The notes under the pieces: generated by a model
Seen by the model: only the letters and a program-made list of their open reading frames with translations
Told to the model about the DNA's origin: nothing
Databases searched by the model: none
Part shown: piece after piece, positions 56,501 through 64,000 of the stretch
How the letters are laid out: each line of letters opens with the position of its first letter
How positions within the stretch are numbered: position 1 is the stretch's first letter
Translations under genes and position numbers: made by a program
Source: Bacteroidales bacterium
GTDB lineage: Bacteria > Bacteroidota > Bacteroidia > Bacteroidales > JAAYJT01
DNA length: 64,000 bases
Direction: 5' to 3'
Assembly (NCBI GenBank): GCA_012522795.1
Contig: JAAYJT010000029.1
Coordinates: forward strand, 1 to 64,000

Positions 56501-56662
56501 TCCTGCCGAGAGTCTTTGTGCCTGTTCATGGGCTTCTTCATTATTAGCGTAATTGCGCGCTTTGCTCTCAACCCTTTTGGTTACAAATGTGAAAGATAAT
56601 TGATAAAGACATACTAGCGCAAAAGCGATGGCAAAAAATTTAATAGCTCCTTTACTTTGCAT
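53528..56662 (-). CDS. secDF: SecD-SecF fused protein-translocase subunit
   Basis: SecDF uses the proton gradient to help preproteins across the inner membrane. The 1044-residue protein has a first transmembrane helix (about 7-25), a large periplasmic region with NLGLDLKGGMNVTLEIS (about 102-118), and the SecD membrane domain with AVDANVIIYERIREELRNGK. SecF follows from about residue 725 (NYGVDFSGGRTYVIRF; NNTVVIFDRIRENM). The fusion is normal for Bacteroidota. The periplasmic region includes an acidic insert (about 285-350) typical of these longer versions. It feeds the type IX substrates seen in this window. Confidence 0.95.
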   Translation of the reverse strand: MQSKGAIKFFAIAFALVCLYQLSFTFVTKRVESKARNYANNEEAHEQAQRLSAGDALLETFLFDSISKSRERYFLDSMSNQTVYNILVRKYTYRETKERELNLGLDLKGGMNVTLEISSADIIKALSGNSRNPVFVQALEKAAEKERTSQTDFLTLFAESFNEIDPNASLAAIFINAPEFKDRIRYNSTNSEVVSLIRSEVDGAIDRSFNILRTRIDRFGVAQPNIQKLPASGRILVELPGIKEPERVRKLLQGTAQLEFWETYQFNEIAQYFTEANNKLRVLQERESFLFDTISEKQAETIFEQDQEEIKEILETVETDTADTLKTLEDILATDTTGISIDEDISRSEWEKENPLFVYLQPAFYQADDGNIYPREGATVGYAAIKDTTRVNRMLRLVSESFPKNLKLAWTVKPESYAPNVLELVALKITTREGDAPLTGEVIIDARQDYSQMNQVEVSMTMNAEGARIWRRLTGDNIGRQIAIVLDDYVYSAPRVNDEIPSGRSSITGNFTIQEGQDLANILKSGKMPAPARIIQEEIVGPSLGSEAIRAGLISFVIAFLLVIIYMNIYYNKAGRVAALALVANIFFIFGVLASLGAILTLPGIAGILLTIGMAVDANVIIYERIREELRNGKGMKLALADGYKNSYSAIIDGNVTTLLTGIVLFIFGTGPVQGFATTLIIGIVSSLFTAIFISRLIFNWQLNRNLQLSFDNKYTRDLFVGSKYNFINFKRISYVLSGIVIALGIISLVVRGLNYGVDFSGGRTYVIRFDQDVKTTDVRSALTSEFGEAPEVKTFGPNNQVKITTKYLIDQDTQETDDIIEEKIYAGVSQFFDNPISFEEFISDDDNKIIGRLSSQKVGPTIARDIKQAAVVAVIFALIIIFAYIAFRFKRWQFGLGAVSGLFHDSMIIISLYSIFYGILPFSLEVDQSFIAAILTIIGYSVNNTVVIFDRIRENMTLHPKWEMKLTINDAISNTLGRTINTAGTTIAVLLAIFIFGGEVIRGFSFALLVGIMVGTYSSWFIATPIAYDMMMRKKTPKQPVKK

Positions 56663-56715
56663 TTGAAAATTGGTTTAAAATATCTAAAATAACTACTTTT
56701 GTTTTTTTGAGGGTG

Positions 56716-56723
56716 CAAAGATA
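56716..56723 (-). promoter_or_regulatory. Predicted -7 element for secDF
   Basis: On the minus strand TATCTTTG, followed by GCACCC, lies about 54 bp upstream of the secDF start. A TGTG sits at roughly the -33 position, an imperfect match. Confidence 0.5.
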
Positions 56724-56822
56724 GAATTATAGCCGTTAATAACACACTTATTATTATCTAAAATTTTTCAAATTCTTTTAATCACTATTCTTTAAACCCT
56801 TTTACTATTAGCTTTTACAACA

Positions 56823-59156
56823 ATGATACGATTTACCAAAGCATTGAAAAAATTTACCGCAATCTTACAAAAAAGATTTCATTTTATCATTTTAATAACT
56901 TATCTGATTTCAGGATTACCTTCAAGAAGTCAGACATATTATGAATTTGGCTTTGTACTGAAACACGACATTTTGGTTTTTGACACGAGCAATAACTTGT
57001 TGGATCTTGCATGGATTGGCGGGTTAAACACCTGTCAGTTCCACAAATTCGATCTGAATTCTGATCAAATTGAAGATCTTATAATTTTCGACAGACATGG
57101 AAACAGGTTATTGACTTTCGTTAACGATGGTTCTGACAGCGAATATGCATACAGTTTTGCGCCTGAATATATTGATAAATTTCCTAAAACAGAGCAATGG
57201 ATACAGTTTGTTGATTATGATAACGATGGAAAAAAAGACATTTTCACCTATGTAACCGGTGGTATGAAAGTTTATAAAAACATATCGGATACAAGCATCA
57301 GGTTCAAAAAAATAACTGATCCTTACCTTTACACACAACTAAGCAATAATCAGTTCATTAATCTTTTTGTTACAAGTGTTGATTATCCGGCAATTGTAGA
57401 TATTGACAACGACAGCGATGTTGACATACTTACTTTCTGGGGTCTGGGAACTTTTCTTGAGAAACACAGCAATCAGTCGGTAGAGTTGTATGGGCATAGC
57501 GATTCACTAATATTCAAAAAGACAGAATATTGCTGGGGCTATTTTGCCGAAAGTGAAGAGTCAAATATAATAACTCTTGACACCTGCATAGATGTAAAAA
57601 ACATGAGCTTTTTACCTGAAGTACTGAAAAACAGGGAAGAGAGACATACCGGCTCTACTTTACTTATGCTTGATATGACAGGAAATGAGCTTTATGATCT
57701 CATCCTGGGAGATATTGACTTCCCGGGACTATTTCTGCTAAAAAATGGAGGCACAGCTGATTCGGCTTATATTGTTGATTGCGATACACTTTTCCCTTCA
57801 AATACACGTCCGGTAAATCTTTTTTCTTTCCCGCTGCCTTGTTTTATTGATATTGACAACGATGGGATTAACGACTTGGTAGTTTCACCGTTTGAACCGG
57901 GTATGAAACGGGCAAAACATCATAATTGCGTTTGGTATTATAAAAATACCGGTACTAACAGTCATCCGGTTTTTGAATTTGAAAGAGAAGATCTGTTTCA
58001 GCACAGAATGATTGATGTTGGTGCCAATGCTATGCCTGTTCTTTATGATATTAATGGAGACGGTCTTCCTGATCTTTTTGTTGGCAACTTTGGATATAAC
58101 GACACCTGCTATTATGATCAGTTTTATATTATGAGATGTAAGTACGGTTCAAAATTGGCTTATTTCAAAAATACAGGAACTCCGGGCAATCCCTCTTTTA
58201 AACTGATGACTGACGATTTTGCGGATCTTTCTGCTTATAATCTGCGGGGAATCTATCCTGCTTTTGGTGATATTGATAATGATGGCAAAATTGAAATGTT
58301 AATTGGAAATGAAGATGGGAACCTTTTACTTTTTAAGAATACAGCAGCACATAATGAACCTTTTGAGTTCGAACTCATTGATGACAACTATCAGCAAATA
58401 AAGGTAAATGCTTTTAGTGTACCACAACTTATTGACCTGAATAACAATGGATTACCTGACCTTGTATTAGGTCAGCAGAATGGTAGGCTAAGTTACTATG
58501 AAAATCAGGGAGATGCCTATAATCCTTTATTTGTGAAGATAACTGATACCCTTGGCGGGATAAATGTTACTGATGAGCAGATGTCGTATACAGGGCATAG
58601 CATACCTTGTTTTTTTCGGGATTCAAAACAGGAACTGAAACTATTTGTTGGTTCGGAATCAGGAAGGGTTTTTTATTTCAAGGATATTGAGAATAATCTG
58701 ACGGGTAATTTCACTCTTGTTGACGAAAGGCTCACTTCGCTTAATGAGGGAATAAGAACAGCCCCGGCAGTTGCATATTTAACTGACAGTATTTACCCTG
58801 ATATGATCATTGGCAATTATGGAGGTGGCTTAACCTACCACAAAGGCGTAACGCCTGAAGCTCATGGCATTTCTGCCCCACATAAAAACAATCACTATGG
58901 ATTTGATTTTTATCCGAACCCATCATCAGATTATTTAATATTGTTGTTCGACTATGAAATAAACATACATAAAGCACAGGTTCAAATCTTTGATATTTTA
59001 GGCAGAGCTGTTTATAATTCAAATAATTTAACAAAACCTTACAATCATATTTCTGTGTCCAACTGGAATAATGGAACATATATAATTTCAGTAAAATTTG
59101 AAGACAGCTATGGCAATATATGGTGGAGCCGAAAAAAAGCAATGGTTCTGCGTTGA
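56823..59156 (+). CDS. Secreted FG-GAP/VCBS-repeat protein with type IX sorting domain
   Basis: The 777-residue protein has an N-terminal hydrophobic signal (residues ~18-37; FHFIILITYLISGLPSRSQ) preceded by a basic stretch. It has repeated calcium-binding beta-propeller motifs such as DYDNDGKKDIF, DIDNDGINDLV, DINGDGLPDLFVG, DIDNDGKIEMLIG and DLNNNGLPDLVLG (between about 135 and 560). The C-terminal T9SS type A domain starts near residue 695 (FDFYPNPSSDYLIL, VQIFDILGRAVY, WNNGTYIISVKF). It is likely a surface or released binding protein; the ligand is unknown. It is transcribed alone, divergently from secDF. Confidence 0.88.
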   Translation: MIRFTKALKKFTAILQKRFHFIILITYLISGLPSRSQTYYEFGFVLKHDILVFDTSNNLLDLAWIGGLNTCQFHKFDLNSDQIEDLIIFDRHGNRLLTFVNDGSDSEYAYSFAPEYIDKFPKTEQWIQFVDYDNDGKKDIFTYVTGGMKVYKNISDTSIRFKKITDPYLYTQLSNNQFINLFVTSVDYPAIVDIDNDSDVDILTFWGLGTFLEKHSNQSVELYGHSDSLIFKKTEYCWGYFAESEESNIITLDTCIDVKNMSFLPEVLKNREERHTGSTLLMLDMTGNELYDLILGDIDFPGLFLLKNGGTADSAYIVDCDTLFPSNTRPVNLFSFPLPCFIDIDNDGINDLVVSPFEPGMKRAKHHNCVWYYKNTGTNSHPVFEFEREDLFQHRMIDVGANAMPVLYDINGDGLPDLFVGNFGYNDTCYYDQFYIMRCKYGSKLAYFKNTGTPGNPSFKLMTDDFADLSAYNLRGIYPAFGDIDNDGKIEMLIGNEDGNLLLFKNTAAHNEPFEFELIDDNYQQIKVNAFSVPQLIDLNNNGLPDLVLGQQNGRLSYYENQGDAYNPLFVKITDTLGGINVTDEQMSYTGHSIPCFFRDSKQELKLFVGSESGRVFYFKDIENNLTGNFTLVDERLTSLNEGIRTAPAVAYLTDSIYPDMIIGNYGGGLTYHKGVTPEAHGISAPHKNNHYGFDFYPNPSSDYLILLFDYEINIHKAQVQIFDILGRAVYNSNNLTKPYNHISVSNWNNGTYIISVKFEDSYGNIWWSRKKAMVLR

Positions 59157-59413
59157 TTCGCTGGCAGCAGTTGATTGTCAAATTATCATGAATAGAACCG
59201 AGCTTTAGCCCGTTTAGTGAATATTAAATCCCCTACCCCGCCAGCTTTAGCTGCAATATATTGGATATGAATATTGAACTGCACCTTTACGACCGGCTAT
59301 TTCATTTTTACCACGTTCATTTTTGCAACACCTTTTTAATAACTGTTTGAAATATAAACTTTAAATTTGCGCTAACAACAACAATTATTTCTAACCATTA
59401 AAAACCTACCGCA
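59157..59413. repeat. Intergenic region with two GCTTTAGC boxes
   Basis: AGCTTTAGC occurs twice, in GAGCTTTAGCCCG (59199-59211) and CAGCTTTAGCTGC (59241-59253), about 42 bp apart in a G/C-richer island. Boxes of this type resemble REP-like intergenic repeats of Bacteroidota, here probably decayed. The rest holds the fumarase -7 element. Confidence 0.3.
59362..59369 (+). promoter_or_regulatory. Predicted -7 element for the fumarase gene
   Basis: TAAATTTG matches TAnnTTTG and lies 44 bp upstream of the ATG. A TTTG at 59346-59349 is only 12 bp upstream, too close for a standard -33 box. Confidence 0.45.
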
Positions 59414-61018
59414 ATGAAAGATTTTTTTTATCAAGATCCTTATCCGGTACAAAAAGACACGACAAAGTACCGCCTGCTTACCAGAGATCACATTACCGTA
59501 ACAGAAGCCGATGGGCGCAAGATTGTCAGGGTAGCTCCTGAAGCTCTTGAATTACTTGCCCGTACAGCATTTACTGATGTTTCATTCTTTTTACGAGCAT
59601 CGCATCTTAACCAGTTGACCCAAATTTTAAACGACCCTGAAGCCAGCGGTAATGAACGATTTGTGGCTCATACCATGCTTATGAACCAGGTAGTTGCCGC
59701 TGACGGCGAATTACCCACCTGTCAGGATACAGGTACTGCTATTCTAATAGGATGGAAAGGAGAAGATATCTATACCGGCGTAAATGATGCCGAATTTCTA
59801 ACAAAAGGAATTTTCGATACCTGGCAGCAAAACAACCTTCGTTATTCTATTATTGCTCCCCTGAGCATGACCGAAGAAAAAAACACAGGTACAAACCTGC
59901 CTGCTCAAATTGATATTTTTGCCGTTCCGGGAAACTCTTACGAATTTCTTATTATCACTAAAGGAGGCGGTTCGGCAAATAAAAGCCTGCTGTTTCAGCA
60001 AACCAAATCATTGCTTACTGAAGAAAATCTCACAAAGTTCTTCAGGGAAAAAGTAAAAGAACTGGGAGCAGCAGCGTGCCCGCCTTATCACCTTGCAATA
60101 GTCATTGGCGGTAGCAGTGCCGAAGCCAACCTCACAGCCGTGAAAAAAGCTTCTGCCGGTTATTATGACCATCTGCCAACTGAGGGAAATGCTTATGGAC
60201 AAGCTTTCCGCGATCTGGAATGGGAAAAACGTATTTTTGAGATCTGTGAAGACAGTGGTATTGGCGCTCAGTTTGGCGGAAAACATTTTGTGCATGATGT
60301 GCGCGTAATCCGTTTACCACGCCATGCTGCTTCCTGTCCGGTAGGTATGGGGGTAAGTTGTAGTGCCGACCGCAATATCAGGGCTAAGATCATCGAAGAA
60401 GGTATTTTCATCGAAGAACTTGAGAAAAACCCTTCACGTTTTCTGCCTAAAGCCGCTCCTGAAATGGCACCTGCTGTAAACATCAACCTCGACCGCCCAA
60501 TTAAGGAAGTACTTGCCGAACTTAGCAAATATCCGGTAAAAACCAGGCTTAATCTTAACGGAACACTTATAGTTGCCCGCGATGCTGCCCATGCACGTAT
60601 CAGTAAAATGATCGAAGAAGAGAAACCCATGCCTGAATATTTCAAAAACCATCCAATTTATTATGCCGGTCCTGCCAAAACCCCAAAAGGATTGGCATCA
60701 GGAAGCTTCGGACCTACTACTGCCGGACGCATGGATGTGTATGTTGACAGATTCCAGAGCCTTGGAGGATCAATGATAATGCTTGCAAAAGGTAACCGCA
60801 GTCAGCAAGTGACTGATGCATGTAAAAAATACGGAGGGTTTTATCTGGGTTCAATAGGTGGTCCTGCTGCCATTCTTGCCAAAGATAGTATCAGATCAGT
60901 TGAAATTGTTGATTTTGAAGAATTGGGTATGGAAGCGGTTCGGAAAATAAAGGTCGAAAACTTCCCCGCTTTCATTATTGTTGACGACAAAGGTAACGAT
61001 CTGTATCAGCAATTATAA
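59414..61018 (+). CDS. Fumarate hydratase, class I (iron-sulfur)
   Basis: It interconverts fumarate and malate using a [4Fe-4S] cluster. The 534-residue one-chain form joins the alpha part (cluster ligand Cys103 in [28 protein letters not shown]) and the beta part (from about 360; PLGxLAxY-type sequence replaced by [25 protein letters not shown], and GPTTAGRMD). Other candidate ligands are Cys308 and Cys316 in [11 protein letters not shown]. The class is oxygen-sensitive and common in anaerobes, which agrees with HydE. It stands alone with its own -7 element. Confidence 0.92.
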   Translation: MKDFFYQDPYPVQKDTTKYRLLTRDHITVTEADGRKIVRVAPEALELLARTAFTDVSFFLRASHLNQLTQILNDPEASGNERFVAHTMLMNQVVAADGELPTCQDTGTAILIGWKGEDIYTGVNDAEFLTKGIFDTWQQNNLRYSIIAPLSMTEEKNTGTNLPAQIDIFAVPGNSYEFLIITKGGGSANKSLLFQQTKSLLTEENLTKFFREKVKELGAAACPPYHLAIVIGGSSAEANLTAVKKASAGYYDHLPTEGNAYGQAFRDLEWEKRIFEICEDSGIGAQFGGKHFVHDVRVIRLPRHAASCPVGMGVSCSADRNIRAKIIEEGIFIEELEKNPSRFLPKAAPEMAPAVNINLDRPIKEVLAELSKYPVKTRLNLNGTLIVARDAAHARISKMIEEEKPMPEYFKNHPIYYAGPAKTPKGLASGSFGPTTAGRMDVYVDRFQSLGGSMIMLAKGNRSQQVTDACKKYGGFYLGSIGGPAAILAKDSIRSVEIVDFEELGMEAVRKIKVENFPAFIIVDDKGNDLYQQL

Positions 61019-61099
61019 AAAAACAGATTACAGTTTAGGATTATTACATATAAGCCGGATCAGAACAATACGGGTTAATACTGAAAAACACAGGATACA

Positions 61100-63148
61100 A
61101 TGGATAAAACCACAGTTAGGGCAAGGGTCAGTGAGCTGATCAGCGAAATCAATGAACATAATTACAGATATTATATATTGAATTCGCCTGTTATTGACGA
61201 TGTCCGCTACGACATGCTTGTAAAGGAACTCGAAGCGCTTGAAACTCAATATCCCGATCTGGTTCAGCCCGATTCACCCACACAAAGGGTAGGCAGCGAT
61301 CTGATAAAGGAGTTTGTCAGCGTAGTTCACAAATACCCAATGCTTTCATTGTCAAACACCTATTCAAAAGAGGAGTTATTTGACTTTCATAACCGGGTTC
61401 AAAAAGCAATTTCCGGAAACGTAGAATTTGTATCGGAGCTTAAATTCGACGGAGTAGCAATTAGCCTTACCTATACGAATGGCAGGCTGATAAGGGCTGT
61501 AACCCGTGGCGATGGAATACAGGGCGATGATGTTACTGCGAACGCAAAGACAATCCGCAGCATTCCGCTTCAATTGCGCGGAAACAACTATCCGGTAGAG
61601 TTCGAAATAAGAGGAGAGGTTTTTTTAACCCGAAATCAGTTTGAGATACTTAATAAACTTCGGAAAGAAGAAGGAGATCAGCCTTTTGCAAACCCCCGTA
61701 ACGCAGCAGCAGGCAGTCTTAAAATGCAGGACCCGGCAGCAGTGGACAAACGGGGACTCGATTGCTATTTTTACGATATCCTTGGCGACAATCTGCCATA
61801 TAACACTCATTATGAGAACCTTCAGGCAGCAAAAGAATGGGGATTACATATACCTGAATATATGGTACGTTGTAAAACCATTGAAGATGTCTGGGGTTAC
61901 ATTGCTGAATGGGAAACTCAACGCACCTTGTTGCCTTTTGATATTGATGGTGTGGTAGTAAAGGTGAATTCGTATGAACAACGGCAGGCACTTGGTTTTA
62001 CAGCCAAATCTCCCCGTTGGGCTATTGCGTATAAATATCAGGCACAGCAGGCAGCAACGATCTTACAGACTGTTGATTTTCAGGTAGGACGAACAGGGAT
62101 TATAACCCCGGTCGCCAATCTTAAACCTGTATTACTTGCCGGCACTGTTGTAAAAAGAGCCTCGCTCCATAATGCTGATATTATTTCAAAACTCGATGTA
62201 AGGATTGGCGATACCGTTTTTGTAGAAAAAGGCGGCGAGATTATCCCAAAAATAACCGGCGTGGATCATTCGCTCCGCCACGCTAATTCTGAACCTCTTG
62301 AGTTTATCAGTCATTGTCCTGAATGTGGAACTGCTCTAATAAGAAATGAAGGAGAAGCTGGGCATTTTTGTCCAAATGAAGACGGCTGTCCTCCTCAGAT
62401 AAAAGGAAGGCTGGAACACTTCATCAGCAGGCGCGCCATGAACATTGAAAGTCTTGGCGAAGGTAAGATCGAACTTCTGTACGAAAAAGGATTGGTTAAA
62501 AATGCTGCCGATTTGTATGACCTTAAGTATGATGATCTTTTAGGGCTGGAAAAAACCATTATCCCGGAAGAAGGTGGAAAAGAAAGGAAAGTCAGCTTCA
62601 GGGAAAAAACTGTTGAAAACATTCTTGATGCTCTCGCAGCTTCCCGTTCCGTTCCTTTTCACAGTGTACTATATGCCTTGGGCATCAGACATGTAGGTGA
62701 AACAATTGCTAAAAAACTATGTATCAGTTTTGGTAATCTTGATGCACTCATAGCAGCCGGGACTGAGCAATTAACTCAAATCCCCGATATTGGAGACCGC
62801 ATTGCTAACTCAATCAAGGATTATTTTTCAAAACCTGAACATCTGCAAATGATATCAAGATTGAAGGAGCATGGTTTGCAATTTAAAACCAATATAGAGC
62901 AGGAAGCTGTTTCAACACTTCTTGATGGTAGGACTTTTGTTGTTAGCGGAGTTTTTTCAGGTTATTCCCGAGATGGTTTAAAACAGGCTATTGTAAAAAA
63001 TGGCGGAAGGGTCGTTGGTTCTATTTCTTCGAAAACCAATTTCGTAATTGCCGGTGAAAACATGGGACCTGAGAAAAAGAAAAAGGCCGAAAAACTTGGA
63101 ATACCAATAATTGACGAAGCTCAGTTCAATGCAATGATAAATGCATAG
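61100..63148 (+). CDS. ligA: NAD-dependent DNA ligase
   Basis: It seals nicks during replication using NAD. The 682-residue protein has all parts: Ia domain (NYRYYILNSPVIDDVRYD), adenylation domain with Lys115 in ELKFDGVAI, OB fold, a four-cysteine zinc finger (CPECGTALIRNEGEAGHFC then CPPQ, about 412-434), helix-hairpin-helix repeats (about 500-590) and a C-terminal BRCT domain (about 605-682). Length and order are standard. dnaE follows in the same direction after a probable terminator. Confidence 0.97.
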   Translation: MDKTTVRARVSELISEINEHNYRYYILNSPVIDDVRYDMLVKELEALETQYPDLVQPDSPTQRVGSDLIKEFVSVVHKYPMLSLSNTYSKEELFDFHNRVQKAISGNVEFVSELKFDGVAISLTYTNGRLIRAVTRGDGIQGDDVTANAKTIRSIPLQLRGNNYPVEFEIRGEVFLTRNQFEILNKLRKEEGDQPFANPRNAAAGSLKMQDPAAVDKRGLDCYFYDILGDNLPYNTHYENLQAAKEWGLHIPEYMVRCKTIEDVWGYIAEWETQRTLLPFDIDGVVVKVNSYEQRQALGFTAKSPRWAIAYKYQAQQAATILQTVDFQVGRTGIITPVANLKPVLLAGTVVKRASLHNADIISKLDVRIGDTVFVEKGGEIIPKITGVDHSLRHANSEPLEFISHCPECGTALIRNEGEAGHFCPNEDGCPPQIKGRLEHFISRRAMNIESLGEGKIELLYEKGLVKNAADLYDLKYDDLLGLEKTIIPEEGGKERKVSFREKTVENILDALAASRSVPFHSVLYALGIRHVGETIAKKLCISFGNLDALIAAGTEQLTQIPDIGDRIANSIKDYFSKPEHLQMISRLKEHGLQFKTNIEQEAVSTLLDGRTFVVSGVFSGYSRDGLKQAIVKNGGRVVGSISSKTNFVIAGENMGPEKKKKAEKLGIPIIDEAQFNAMINA

Positions 63149-63210
63149 GTCTGCATTAGTCATAAAATAGGAACTTTTTATCAATTATTTGAAACTAAGG
63201 CTGTGATTCT

Positions 63211-63241
63211 GAGCCCTCAGGAATGCAGAAGGCTCTGTTTT
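63211..63241 (+). terminator. Probable terminator downstream of ligA
   Basis: GAGCC (63211-63215) pairs with GGCTC (63231-63235) around a 15-nt loop, followed by TGTTTTTCTC. The stem is short, so efficiency is uncertain. Confidence 0.45.
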
Positions 63242-63341
63242 TCTCTCACTTCATTTTAAAAACTTATTAACAATGCCTCCCAATACGTTGTGAATGCCTA
63301 TTTTTACAAAGCATATTAACACTGTTCAAAACACACTGATC

Positions 63342-64000
63342 ATGCCTGAATTTGCTCATTTACACGTACATACACAGTATTCAATATTAGATGGGGCTGC
63401 AATGATCCCCGCACTGCTGAAACGTACAGCAGAACTGGGTATGAATGCATTAGCCATCACCGATCATGGAAACATGTTTGGTGCAATTGATTTTTTTGTT
63501 TCTGCCCGGAAACAAAATATAAAACCAATTATTGGCTGTGAGGTTTATGTTTCAAGAACAAAACATACCGATAAAAGAGGACGACAGGACCGCAGTGGTC
63601 ACCACCTTATTTTACTTGCCAAAAACACCGAAGGCTATCATAATCTTTCAAAGCTTTCCACAATAGCTTATCTTGAAGGTTTCTACTACACGCCACGTGT
63701 TGATAAAAGCCTACTTCGCCGCTATTCAAAAGGACTGATTGCCAGTACAGCCTGTCTGGGTGGAGAAATACCTCAGGCAATTCTTAGAAACGATCTTTCA
63801 ACAGCTCTTGAACTGATCAATGAATTCAAAGATATTTTTGGTGAAGATTTTTATCTTGAACTTATGGACCACGGGCTGGAAGAACAAAAAGTTGTTAACA
63901 GCGAACTGATAAGGCTCTCAAAAGAAACCGGCATAAAGCTGATCGCTACCAACGATGTTCATTTCATTAATGCAGATGAATACGAGGCTCATAAAATACT
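63342..64000 (+). CDS. dnaE: DNA polymerase III alpha subunit, N-terminal part (PHP domain)
   Basis: The ORF starts at ATG 63342 and runs off the right edge after ~219 codons. The translation begins MPEFAHLHVHTQYSILDGAA, the start of the PHP domain of DnaE, with further PHP residues in AITDHGNMFGAIDFF, IGCEVYV, GHHLILLAKNTEGYHNL and ACLGGEIPQAI. It is the catalytic subunit of the replicative polymerase; the polymerase domain lies outside the window. The metal-binding His residues of the PHP domain are present. No frame break is seen in the visible part. Confidence 0.95.
   Translation, partial: MPEFAHLHVHTQYSILDGAAMIPALLKRTAELGMNALAITDHGNMFGAIDFFVSARKQNIKPIIGCEVYVSRTKHTDKRGRQDRSGHHLILLAKNTEGYHNLSKLSTIAYLEGFYYTPRVDKSLLRRYSKGLIASTACLGGEIPQAILRNDLSTALELINEFKDIFGEDFYLELMDHGLEEQKVVNSELIRLSKETGIKLIATNDVHFINADEYEAHKI

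Noticed and set aside
1-64000. tRNA, rRNA, CRISPR arrays, prophage or integrated element
   Set aside because: No T-loop/D-loop arrangement, direct-repeat array, integrase or phage structural gene was found; GTTCGA-like strings occur only within protein genes.

Overview
The window looks like a chromosomal piece of an anaerobic member of the Bacteroidota, most likely of the order Bacteroidales. The evidence is an AT-rich genome, promoter elements of the TTTG / TAnnTTTG type, two proteins with type IX secretion C-terminal sorting domains, a fused SecDF, a fused branched-chain 2-oxoacid dehydrogenase E1, a short SerA of the lysine-active-site type, and an [FeFe]-hydrogenase maturase (HydE). No rRNA, tRNA or CRISPR array was seen.

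Layout. 1-4.7 kb: the edge of an IS3-like transposase gene, a tiny winged-helix protein, and a minus-strand serine block (serC, serA, a four-helix-bundle gene, DUF1015). 4.8-8.1 kb: a TerB/DnaJ-type co-chaperone, rlmD and an orphan hydE. 8.1-11.7 kb: a regulatory region with four ACGTT boxes in exact 21-bp register and a short leader transcript ending in a strong terminator, followed by thrS-infC-rpmI-rplT. infC appears to start with AUA, and a 9-base motif recurs in all three intercistronic gaps. 11.8-14.2 kb: pdxH, a secreted glucosaminidase with LysM domains, and a winged-helix protein.

14.4-39.5 kb is a large surface-polysaccharide locus. CapE/CapF/CapG make UDP-N-acetyl-L-fucosamine. Five glycosyltransferases (one WbuB-like, a good candidate for fucosamine transfer), two phosphoglycosyltransferases, a PglD-type acetyltransferase, a CapK-like AMP-ligase, two GNAT proteins, a Wzx flippase and a Wzy-like polymerase build and export the repeat unit. 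Four NodB-type deacetylase-like proteins are present, two of them clear paralogues that bracket three glycosyltransferase genes. The locus ends with an exosortase-family protein, facing a DUF3473-like deacetylase and a FemAB-like protein on the other strand. That trio is associated with PEP-CTERM/EPS systems in Proteobacteria.

39.8-64 kb is mostly housekeeping: ilvA, a PASTA protein, a type IX-sorted protein, rluD, lepA, a 1372-residue pyruvate-phosphate-dikinase-like protein with no PEP barrel, the fused E1 dehydrogenase, secDF, a second type IX-sorted protein with FG-GAP repeats, class I fumarase, ligA, and the start of dnaE, which runs off the window.

The best candidates for undescribed biology are the exosortase module with no visible substrate, the barrel-less dikinase with a large unrecognised N-terminal region, the 21-bp iterons, and the thrS leader.
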